Assembly (NCBI GenBank): GCA_031286005.1
Contig: JAITVC010000138.1
Coordinates: forward strand, 1 to 7,828
Direction of reading: 5' to 3'
From: Bacteroidales bacterium
GTDB lineage: Bacteria; Bacteroidota; Bacteroidia; Bacteroidales; P3
DNA length: 7,828 bases
Positions 1-5,874 of the stretch are shown in pieces. A program made the translations under genes and the position numbers. The notes beneath the pieces were generated by a model. That model was not told the origin of the DNA. It did no database searches and was given only the letters and a program-made list of their open reading frames with translations. How positions within the stretch are numbered: position 1 is the first letter of the stretch; the number at the start of each line of letters is the position of its first letter.

Positions 1-33
1 TGTAAAAACTTATAATTAAAAACTGAGAGTGCT

Positions 34-138
34 GTGAAAAAATTTAAGGTAAAAGAATTGTTTAACCAAGTGGTGTTTTGCAATGACACTGTTTTAGCCA
101 ATTTAGTTTTTATAGAATCCTATCAGGTAAACATTTAG
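34..138 (+). pseudogene. Fragment resembling the C-terminus of a DUF3990 protein
   Basis: Read from a GTG at 34, this frame gives 34 residues ending in TAG at 136-138, one base before the next gene. The segment NQVVFCNDTVLANLVFIESYQV resembles, from memory, the end of DUF3990 proteins, where a D/N-Q-x-x-F element is followed by an 'ekaLs-L-F-i-sy-e' pattern. Full DUF3990 proteins are about 150-180 residues and are thought to have an ADP-ribosyltransferase-like fold. Here the body is absent: all three plus frames carry a stop within bases 3-26 (TAA at 3, 13 and 17; TGA at 24). The one-base gap to the next gene and the partner family downstream fit an old cassette that lost its large gene. Alternatives are a genuine small gene starting at GTG 34, or chance similarity. 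The family match is from memory of the pattern, not a search. Confidence 0.42.
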
Positions 139-139
139 A

Positions 140-388
140 ATGAAAGATAAAAACCAAATATCAGTTCTTTTAGGAGTTTGCATTATCCCTCAAATTATTG
201 CAGACATAAAGGTTGCGTTCAATAATCAAGAAGAGGCAGCGTTAAAAGCGTTCTACAAATCAAATTTATTCGACAAGTTGCAAAACCCTAATACAGGACT
301 TTGGCATTTAAGTTTTAAAACTCTATCGCAATTATTTTTATCCGAACTGAATGATAAAACCATTGAATTTCCGGAGGAACAATCATGA
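140..388 (+). CDS. Small uncharacterised protein, partner of DUF3990/DUF3791 cassettes
   Basis: This 82-residue protein has no known biochemical function. Its first half (about residues 7-40) is hydrophobic and helical, with IIPQIIADIK and a following acidic-alanine stretch. The second half has the pattern FYKSNLFDKL...GLWHLSFKTLSQLF...IEFPEE (about 38-80). I recognise this 'y-S-x-ly-x-L-x-x-x-x-T-x-LWH-S-x-x-x-L' layout as typical of short proteins encoded beside DUF3990 and DUF3791 genes, from memory. There is no signal peptide and no convincing transmembrane helix, so it is probably cytoplasmic. The ATG lies one base after the stop of the preceding fragment, and its own stop overlaps the next start by 4 bases (ATGA, 385-388), so translation is probably coupled. 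The gene looks more AT-rich than the pectate lyase gene downstream. It may be part of a toxin-antitoxin-like unit, but that is inference. Confidence 0.7.
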   Translation: MKDKNQISVLLGVCIIPQIIADIKVAFNNQEEAALKAFYKSNLFDKLQNPNTGLWHLSFKTLSQLFLSELNDKTIEFPEEQS

Positions 389-585
389 GTAAAGAACATA
401 CTTTTTTGATTTTCATGCTTGAATATTACCGAAATAAAAAAAATTTATCGGGAAAAGAAATTATTGATTTATTCGATCGGTACCAGATATGGGATTTGGC
501 CAAGAAATCGTATTATCGTTGGCATATCGAATCGCCCGACAATTTCATACAAGAAATAGACCACCATTTGTTAGCGGGTGCGTAA
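385..585 (+). CDS. DUF3791 family small protein
   Basis: The 66-residue product matches the DUF3791 pattern along its whole length: an N-terminal FLIFMLEYY helix, LSGKEIIDLFDRY (about 21-33), then a conserved-looking YYRWHIESPDNFIQEIDHHL block (about 43-62). In the family this last block reads roughly 'yyxxlHtxgxxxxixDIxxxl'. DUF3791 genes commonly sit next to DUF3990 genes, and the pair has the look of a toxin with its companion; the molecular role of DUF3791 is not established as far as I know. The start overlaps the previous gene by 4 bases, and a clear GGAGG at 373-377 lies 7 bases before the ATG, which is unusual in a window where most starts lack a Shine-Dalgarno sequence. No signal peptide is present, so the protein should be cytoplasmic. 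The family assignment is from pattern memory. Confidence 0.72.
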   Translation: MSKEHTFLIFMLEYYRNKKNLSGKEIIDLFDRYQIWDLAKKSYYRWHIESPDNFIQEIDHHLLAGA

Positions 586-588
586 AAA

Positions 589-603
589 TCATAACTCATA
601 AAT
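589..603. repeat. Partial heptad repeat, third copy of the 7001-7172 arm motif
   Basis: The bases TCATAACTCATAAAT match 7156-7170 (TCATAACCCATAAAT) at 14 of 15 positions. The first 12 bases also match 7149-7160 exactly. The motif is a short run of a heptanucleotide (ATAACTC-like) and sits in the 36-base gap before the pectate lyase gene. That gap shows no TAnnTTTG promoter box. It may be a remnant of the same dispersed repeat, or simple low-complexity sequence. Confidence 0.4.
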
Positions 604-621
604 ATAAAAAAAATTAAATTC

Positions 622-2919
622 ATGAAAAAACTCCTTACCCTGTGTTTTGCACTCCTCGCCTATTCGATTACGGCGCAAACCATCACTAAATCTGCCGGCT
701 GGTTAGAGTCTGCCTACATCTGCTGGGACACAGTTGAGGGCGCTCAAGCCTACAATGTGTATTATTCCGGCGAAGGCATCAGCAACCAAAAAATCGACGA
801 TGCTTTGATTCGGTCTTACGGTACATATTATCGTGCCGATGTGTTGGGCCTAAAAGCAGGCGCTTATACCATCACCGTGAAAGCCGTTGTTGGCGATGTG
901 GAACAAACAGGCGCCACAAGCTCATCGCTTACCGTGAAACCGCACGACCGCTCCGGGTTCGCATTCTCAAACGGCCGTATTCCGGGAGGCTATAAATTGG
1001 ATGGCACACCGAAAGATAATGCCGTAATTCTCTATGTTCACGAAAGCAATAAAAATACCATTGAGGCCACGGTTAACGGTGCTGCAAGCAATCCGTGCGT
1101 GGGTGTGCAGCAAATTATTGCAGGCTTCAAAAAAGGTGGGGAAACACGTCCGTTTATCATTCGCTTTTTAGGTACTATCACGCCAACGAATTGTTTGGAT
1201 GGCCAATGCCAAGGCGATATGCTACTGGATTTCAACAAATCGACGTCCGAATACTTAACCCTTGAAGGAGTTGGCGATGATGCCGTTTTCCATTCGTTTG
1301 GCTTGCGCATAAAAGGCACGCACAATGTGGAAATCAGCAACCTTGCCGTAATGCTTTGCGCCAGCAACGAGGGCGACAACATTGGCCTGCAACAAGACAA
1401 TTCGCACATCTGGGTGCACAACTGCGATATGTTTTACGGTATGCCCGGCAGCGATGCCGACCAAGCCAAAGGCGACGGCACAATGGATTGCAAACGCTCA
1501 AACAACATTACCTTTTCTTACAACCACTTTTGGGATAACGGCAAAACCCACCTCTTAGGTAATGGAGCCACAGAAACACCCGGTAACATAACCTATCATC
1601 ACAATTGGTACGACCATTCCGACTCTCGCCATCCACGTGTGCGCCGACATACGGCTCACGTGTACAACAACTACTTTGACGGCGTGGCCAAATATGGCGT
1701 TGGCGCAGCCGAGACATCCTCTATTTTTGTAGAAAAGAACGTGTTTGGCTACTGCCCAAAACCAATGCTAATTTCCATGCAAGGCACCGATATTGCAGGA
1801 GGAAGCGGTACGTTTAGCAGCGAAGACGGCGGTATGATTAAGGCATTCGACAACCTGTTTTTAGGTGGTTTTACGCATAAATTCAGTGCATACCATGCAA
1901 CATCAAACCCCGTAGAATTTGATGCCGTTGAAGTGGCTAATCGCAATGACGAAATCGCATCAACCATCACTGCCAAGCAAGGCGCCGCCGGTTATAATAA
2001 CTTCGACACCAAGCCCACGATGTATGCCTACACCCCTCACGCCACAAGCGAGGTGGTAGAAAACGTAAAAGCCTACGCCGGACGAATGGAAGGTGGCGAT
2101 TTCAAATGGACGTTCACAGCAGCCGACAACGCTAAGGCCGATGCCGCCGATGCTACATTACTAAAAGCATTGAATGATTACCGCTCAAAATTGGTTGCCA
2201 TTCAAGGACAAGATTTCACGGGTGGTAACACCGGCGGCGATGATGACGGTGGTGGCGATGATAGCACCAATCCCGATGGTATTGCAGGCGGTCTCTGCGA
2301 TATTAAAGCGCAAGGCACGGCTTCCGGCATCACCATAACCGGAAATACATCTACAACTAAAGGCTCTTGCACGGTTAACGGCACAACCTACACCTGTTGC
2401 CTCAAAATGGAAAGCAGTACCAATATCAGTTTCACAATAGAGGGAACACAAACACTGACTTTAGCATTCGGCCTCGCCAACGATAATGCCGCAGGCAGAA
2501 AGGTTAAAATTGACGGCGAAAACTATACGGTTCCCGCCAATGGAATTGTAACCCAAGACCTATCCGAAGGCGCCCACACCATTACCAAAGGCGAAACGAT
2601 GAACCTCTTTTATATCGCCCTTTCGGGAAATAACGACGACAACGGCGACGATGATGGTGGCGAAGAAACCTCTACCCAAAACGATTTGACCAAATCCGTA
2701 AAGATTTTCCCTAATCCCGCCAAAGACGTGCTGTATGTAGACGGTTTGGATGTGAAACAAATTGAAATCATCAACATGATCGGCCGTATTGTGATTAAAA
2801 AACAAACCGGCAACACCCATGAACAAGTCAACATTTCAGCCCTAAAAGAAGGTTTGTATTACGTTCGTATCACTACCAAAGACGGCCAAACATCAACAAC
2901 CAAACTGCTGAAGAAATAA
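622..2919 (+). CDS. Secreted multidomain pectate lyase (family PL1) with T9SS sorting domain
   Basis: The enzyme is predicted to cleave pectate by beta-elimination outside the cell or at its surface. A signal peptide covers about residues 1-19 (ending SITAQ). A fibronectin-III-like domain spans roughly 20-106. The PL1 right-handed beta-helix spans about 110-525. By comparison with PelC, calcium ligands are likely D252 and D285/D289 (GDGTMDCK); the conserved lysine is K308 (GKTHLLG); and the catalytic arginine is R336, with R341 completing the RHPRVR motif. A Gly/Asp linker (about 534-552) precedes a cysteine-containing beta-sandwich-like module (about 556-668), then a second Asp-rich linker (669-685). 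The last 75 residues (KIFPNPAKDVLYVDG to TTKLLKK) form a T9SS type A sorting domain, normally removed on export. ATG 622 gives a complete signal peptide; no Shine-Dalgarno sequence or clear promoter precedes it. PL1 and T9SS assignments are strong, exact substrate less so. Confidence 0.92.
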   Translation: MKKLLTLCFALLAYSITAQTITKSAGWLESAYICWDTVEGAQAYNVYYSGEGISNQKIDDALIRSYGTYYRADVLGLKAGAYTITVKAVVGDVEQTGATSSSLTVKPHDRSGFAFSNGRIPGGYKLDGTPKDNAVILYVHESNKNTIEATVNGAASNPCVGVQQIIAGFKKGGETRPFIIRFLGTITPTNCLDGQCQGDMLLDFNKSTSEYLTLEGVGDDAVFHSFGLRIKGTHNVEISNLAVMLCASNEGDNIGLQQDNSHIWVHNCDMFYGMPGSDADQAKGDGTMDCKRSNNITFSYNHFWDNGKTHLLGNGATETPGNITYHHNWYDHSDSRHPRVRRHTAHVYNNYFDGVAKYGVGAAETSSIFVEKNVFGYCPKPMLISMQGTDIAGGSGTFSSEDGGMIKAFDNLFLGGFTHKFSAYHATSNPVEFDAVEVANRNDEIASTITAKQGAAGYNNFDTKPTMYAYTPHATSEVVENVKAYAGRMEGGDFKWTFTAADNAKADAADATLLKALNDYRSKLVAIQGQDFTGGNTGGDDDGGGDDSTNPDGIAGGLCDIKAQGTASGITITGNTSTTKGSCTVNGTTYTCCLKMESSTNISFTIEGTQTLTLAFGLANDNAAGRKVKIDGENYTVPANGIVTQDLSEGAHTITKGETMNLFYIALSGNNDDNGDDDGGEETSTQNDLTKSVKIFPNPAKDVLYVDGLDVKQIEIINMIGRIVIKKQTGNTHEQVNISALKEGLYYVRITTKDGQTSTTKLLKK

Positions 2920-2937
2920 CAGCACGTTTCGTTTATT

Positions 2938-2971
2938 AAAAAAAAGCGACCCCAAGGGGTCGCTTTTTTTA
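2938..2971. terminator. Bidirectional intrinsic terminator
   Basis: A perfect GCGACCC / GGGTCGC stem (2946-2952 and 2957-2963) closes a CAAG loop. It is flanked by eight A on the left and seven T on the right, so it works as hairpin plus U-tract on either strand. It serves the pectate lyase from the left (19 bases after its stop) and hicB from the right. The hicB stop codon (TAA, 2971-2969) lies inside the A/T tract itself. Confidence 0.93.
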
Positions 2972-3370
2972 TAGTGATACCGACAATAATTGTTCGCCAA
3001 GCTGATGCAATCCAGCTTCAATCTTTTTAGCTTGTTTCTCGCTGATATAAGTGTTGCCAACTTTGTACTGTCGCAACAGCGATGGATTAACATCTATCGC
3101 TTCGGCCAGTTTGGAAACGTTCAAGAAGTTGCAATAGTTGAATAAGGATGCCATATCATAGCGATAGGTAAACTCCAAGTCTTTTAATTCATCCGGAATT
3201 TCTTCATCCGTATCTTCATAAGACAATAGCATTTCTTTGTAGCCTTCCCAAAAATCAAGTTTAGCTTCAAGTACGGTTTTACCTTCGCCGCAGATTGTAC
3301 TTTCCAAGTCCGGTGTAAAAATTCCAAAAGTACCATCTTTCCCCATTTCGATAAGAGCTCGCGTTTTCAT
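2969..3370 (-). CDS. hicB: HicB-family antitoxin with C-terminal helix-turn-helix
   Basis: This 133-residue protein is the predicted antitoxin that neutralises HicA and represses its own operon. Residues 1-50 (LIEMGKDGTFGIFTPDLESTICGEGKTVLEAKLDFWEGYKEML) fit the degenerate RNase H-like HicB fold. An acidic linker (52-66, EDTDEEIPDELKDLE) follows. Residues about 83-120 (LNVSKLAEAIDVNPSLLRQYKVGNTYISEKQAKKIEAGL) form an XRE-like helix-turn-helix typical of DNA-binding HicB proteins. Its ATG lies one base beyond the hicA stop, so the two are co-transcribed and probably translationally coupled, toxin gene first. The C-terminal DNA-binding domain implies autoregulation, and palindromic sequence upstream of hicA (3641-3654) is a possible target. 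The assignment is confident; operator and partner specificity are inferred. Confidence 0.9.
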   Translation of the reverse strand: MKTRALIEMGKDGTFGIFTPDLESTICGEGKTVLEAKLDFWEGYKEMLLSYEDTDEEIPDELKDLEFTYRYDMASLFNYCNFLNVSKLAEAIDVNPSLLRQYKVGNTYISEKQAKKIEAGLHQLGEQLLSVSL

Positions 3371-3371
3371 A

Positions 3372-3554
3372 TTAAAATCCTATTTGTTTTTTCAATTTAT
3401 GGAACAATCCGGTTCGTACTTCATGGCTTTGATGCCGTGGAATTTCTAATTTTTCTTTTTTATCAGGGTGTTTATACACATCATGATTTCCTCCATGACG
3501 TTCTAAATACCATCCGTTTTGTTCCGCTAATTTTCTTAGTTCTGACCATTTCAT
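3372..3554 (-). CDS. hicA: HicA-family mRNA-interferase toxin
   Basis: The 60-residue product starting at ATG 3554 has normal HicA length and the double-stranded RNA-binding-like fold pattern: MKWSELRKLAEQNGWYLERHGGNHDVYKHP followed by LEIPRH and a C-terminal LKKQIG. H24 in the GGNH motif (the family usually shows G-S-H or G-N-H) is the expected catalytic histidine for RNA cleavage. A longer frame opens further upstream from TTG 3650, but it would cover both promoter boxes and adds a non-HicA N-terminus, so I chose 3554. A GAGGG Shine-Dalgarno-like sequence (3566-3562) lies 7 bases before this ATG. HicA toxins cut mRNA to arrest growth until HicB is replenished; whether this copy is active cannot be read from sequence, but no key residue is missing. 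Confidence 0.9.
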   Translation of the reverse strand: MKWSELRKLAEQNGWYLERHGGNHDVYKHPDKKEKLEIPRHQSHEVRTGLFHKLKKQIGF

Positions 3555-3567
3555 AAACTTTCCCTCT

Positions 3568-3600
3568 GCAAAGATATAACATTTTTGCAATATATGCAAA
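3568..3600 (-). promoter_or_regulatory. Proximal hicAB promoter
   Basis: On the minus strand TTTG (3600-3597) is followed after 20 bases by TATCTTTGC (3576-3568). This is the Bacteroidota -33/-7 arrangement (TTTG and TAnnTTTG). Transcription would begin near 3562, only about eight bases before the hicA ATG, giving an almost leaderless message that would cut off the Shine-Dalgarno-like sequence. Confidence 0.6.
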
Positions 3601-3618
3601 TTTTTGTCTTTTTTTTCT

Positions 3619-3651
3619 GCAAAGGTACAACTACCCAAACTTTCTTGCAAG
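3619..3651 (-). promoter_or_regulatory. Distal hicAB promoter
   Basis: TACCTTTGC (3627-3619, minus strand) is an exact TAnnTTTGC -7 box. A CTTG (3651-3648), one mismatch from TTTG, sits 20 bases upstream inside a perfect palindrome. A start near 3612 would leave a leader of about 58 bases that includes the Shine-Dalgarno-like sequence. It may be the main hicAB promoter, with the proximal one as a second start. Confidence 0.5.
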
Positions 3652-3654
3652 AAA
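3641..3654. promoter_or_regulatory. 14-bp perfect palindrome, candidate HicB operator
   Basis: TTTCTTGCAAGAAA equals its own reverse complement and overlaps the -33 position of the distal hicAB promoter. HicB proteins with a helix-turn-helix usually bind palindromes at their own promoter, so repressor binding here would block RNA polymerase. This is inferred from position and symmetry only. Confidence 0.45.
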
Positions 3655-3655
3655 A

Positions 3656-3696
3656 TTTAGTTAAAAAATGTTAAATCTTAACAAAATTTAACTAAA
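3656..3696. repeat. Nested AT-only inverted repeat between dpp7 and hicA
   Basis: TTTAGTTAAA (3656-3665) pairs perfectly with TTTAACTAAA (3687-3696). Inside it TGTTAA (3669-3674) pairs with TTAACA (3678-3683) around an ATC loop, and AAA/AAA spacers on each side form an internal bulge. It lies 25 bases past the dpp7 stop and next to the hicA palindrome. With few G-C pairs it would be a weak terminator for dpp7, so a protein-binding site is equally possible. Confidence 0.45.
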
Positions 3697-3721
3697 CTCG
3701 CCATAATATATTAGATATTAT

Positions 3722-5857
3722 CTACCTTGTCCGCAAAGTCATCTCCTGAATCAAATTCTTCGCCCCCGCATATTTATCAATGATAAACAGCACATAGCGA
3801 ATATCCACATTAATGCAGCGTTGCAAGTCAGGTTCAAAATAGATGTCGCCGCTCATGGCTTCCCAGTTGCCATCGAACGCACAACCGATGAGTTCGCCAT
3901 TGGCATTGAGCACCGGACTTCCGGAGTTTCCCCCCGTAATGTCGCCATTAAAGATAAAACAAGTTGAAATATTACCATCTTCGGCATAAATACCAAAGTC
4001 TTTCTTCTCGTAAAGGTCTTTCAATTTCTCCGGAACGGTAAACTCAAACACACCCGGCTGTTCTTTTTGCATCACGCCGGTAAGCGTGGTTTTGAAATCG
4101 TAATACACCGCATCGGCAGGATAATACGACCGCACTTGTCCATACGTTACACGCATGGTCGAATTAGCATTCGGAGCAATGTTTTGGCCGGCTTTCATTG
4201 CCAATAGACCTTCTACAAATAAACGGTTCGCTTTACGAAGTTTATCCTGTGCCGGTTGAACCTTTGGGTTAATGTCTTCGGCATAGTCGGCAAACATTTT
4301 TGCAAATTTATAGAGCATATCCTTTTCTAAGGCTTTTTTGGTCGGATTATTCAAAAACGCCTCCATATTGGACTGATCTGCCAACGGACTTTTGTAAAGT
4401 TCTTCTGCCATTTTATCAAAGTTGAGCTTATTCTTTTCCACCCACGCTACAAACTCTTTCGGCTGTTGATTCTTTGGCACATCCGTATAAAAAAGTTTAA
4501 GCATCTCGGCTGCGTTTTTCTGTTCCAAAGGTTGGTATGATGCACCGTAGAATTGCGATGAATATCTTTTCCAAAGATCAGCCGTGCGTTTCGTTTTATT
4601 AGCATCCGGTTGTTGCTTTTGTAATTCTTCGCCGATAGGCAAAACCATTGCAACAGAAGAATACAGCGATATTCCTCTAATCGCCTCATTGTAATACTGA
4701 GAAAACACCGTGTAAGTGTCAATCACATCATAAGCCGAAGCTATATCATTCAAAGCAGTGGCATATTTAGGACTTTGTTTGGCAAACTCACGAAATTCAT
4801 TTTCCAATTGTACTTTTTTGTCGGCCACCTTATTCTTTTTCAAACTTTCCATCAAGCCGATATTATTTTTCCAATAGTTGGCAATCATAGCTTGTCTGGA
4901 AGCATATTGCAAACGCACGGCCGGGTCTTTTTCCGAAAATTCATCAATCACTTCCAACTTTTTCGTACGCACTTTCACAATCGAAGGACTACGTTTTTCG
5001 ATGGTATTATTGATGCTGTACGATGTTGCAAACCTGTCCGTTCGGCCGGGAAAGCCCATCACCATGGCAAAGTCGCCTTCTTTCACGCCATCCAACGAAA
5101 TCGGCAAATAGTGTTTCGGTTTGAACGGCACATTATCTTTTGAATAGGTCGCCGGTTTTCCATCCGGCCCCATATACACTCTGAACATGCTGAAATCACC
5201 CGTATGGCGAGGCCACATCCAGTTGTCGGTATCGGCTCCAAACTTACCAATGGCTTCCGGCGGTGTTCCCACCAAACGCACATCCAAATAGTCTTCGTAA
5301 ACGAACAAATAAAACGCATTGCCGTCGTAAAACGAGGATACAGAACCTTTGTAATGCGTGCCTTCTGTTGCTTTGTTCTGAATGCTTCGCGAAACCTCTC
5401 GTATTTTCAAATCACGCACTTGCTCCGACATGGTGTCGCTCAACTCCGCTTTTACTTGCTCCGTAACATCTTCCATACGCACCAAAAAACGTACGGTCAA
5501 ACCCTGGTTAGGTTTTTCCTGCTCTTTGGTATACGCCCAAAAGCCGTTTTGCAGAATATTGTCTTCAACGGTGGAATGGGCTTGTATTTGGCCATAACCG
5601 CAATGGTGATTGGTCAGAAGTAAGCCCTCGCCCGAAATCAATTCAGCCGTGCATCCGCCGCCAAATTGCACAACAGCATCTTTCAAACTCGAATTGTTGA
5701 TACTGTAAATTTGTTCAGGCGTAAGTTTTAAGCCTAATTTTTCCATGTCCGCAAAATTGCGGTCTAACAACATGGGCATCCACATGCCTTCGTCTGCACG
5801 AAGTTGAACGGATAACAACGCAAGGATAATGGTTGTTAATTTTAGTGTTTTTTTCAT
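3722..5857 (-). CDS. dpp7: Peptidase family S46 dipeptidyl-peptidase, DPP7-like
   Basis: The 711-residue enzyme removes dipeptides from peptide N-termini in the periplasm. A signal peptide covers about residues 1-21, giving a mature N-terminus DEGMW typical of the family. The chymotrypsin-like triad is visible as H85 (LLTNHHCGY), D221 (NWMWPRHTGD) and S645 (GGNSGSP). N212 and W213 next to the aspartate, and D662, fit the pocket that holds the substrate's free N-terminus. The specificity residue, 18 positions after the serine and equivalent to position 673 of Porphyromonas gingivalis DPP11, is G663 (FDGNW). Glycine marks DPP7, which prefers hydrophobic P1 residues; Arg or Ser marks Asp/Glu-specific DPP11. 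An alpha-helical insertion (about 290-560) is present, as usual. There is no T9SS domain. The start is 17 bases after manC on the same strand, with no promoter between, so it is probably co-transcribed. Confidence 0.93.
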   Translation of the reverse strand: MKKTLKLTTIILALLSVQLRADEGMWMPMLLDRNFADMEKLGLKLTPEQIYSINNSSLKDAVVQFGGGCTAELISGEGLLLTNHHCGYGQIQAHSTVEDNILQNGFWAYTKEQEKPNQGLTVRFLVRMEDVTEQVKAELSDTMSEQVRDLKIREVSRSIQNKATEGTHYKGSVSSFYDGNAFYLFVYEDYLDVRLVGTPPEAIGKFGADTDNWMWPRHTGDFSMFRVYMGPDGKPATYSKDNVPFKPKHYLPISLDGVKEGDFAMVMGFPGRTDRFATSYSINNTIEKRSPSIVKVRTKKLEVIDEFSEKDPAVRLQYASRQAMIANYWKNNIGLMESLKKNKVADKKVQLENEFREFAKQSPKYATALNDIASAYDVIDTYTVFSQYYNEAIRGISLYSSVAMVLPIGEELQKQQPDANKTKRTADLWKRYSSQFYGASYQPLEQKNAAEMLKLFYTDVPKNQQPKEFVAWVEKNKLNFDKMAEELYKSPLADQSNMEAFLNNPTKKALEKDMLYKFAKMFADYAEDINPKVQPAQDKLRKANRLFVEGLLAMKAGQNIAPNANSTMRVTYGQVRSYYPADAVYYDFKTTLTGVMQKEQPGVFEFTVPEKLKDLYEKKDFGIYAEDGNISTCFIFNGDITGGNSGSPVLNANGELIGCAFDGNWEAMSGDIYFEPDLQRCINVDIRYVLFIIDKYAGAKNLIQEMTLRTR

Positions 5858-5874
5858 TATTTTTTTGTATTAAA

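Noticed and set aside
2221..2277. GGCGATGAT-like repeats in the first Asp/Gly linker as a tandem repeat array.
   Set aside because: The similarity reflects Gly and Asp codons in a low-complexity linker; there is no regular repeat unit.
3609..3616. T8 tract upstream of hicA as a phase-variation switch.
   Set aside because: It is outside any coding region, in the leader of the distal promoter. Homopolymers of this length are common in this AT-rich intergenic sequence and nothing shows length variation.
3555..3650. Longer HicA reading from TTG 3650 (92 residues).
   Set aside because: The added 32 residues cover both promoter boxes and match no part of HicA; ATG 3554 gives the usual 60-residue length and has a Shine-Dalgarno-like GAGGG.
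5204..5623. Long plus-strand open frame (139 codons) opposite the S46 peptidase, and a similar one at 4775-5143.
   Set aside because: Both are antisense to a well-supported gene, rich in Arg, His, Cys and Phe without domain patterns, and have no start signals. They are shadows of the real frame.
3722..5857. Assignment of the S46 peptidase as DPP11.
   Set aside because: The diagnostic pocket position is glycine (G663), not Arg or Ser.
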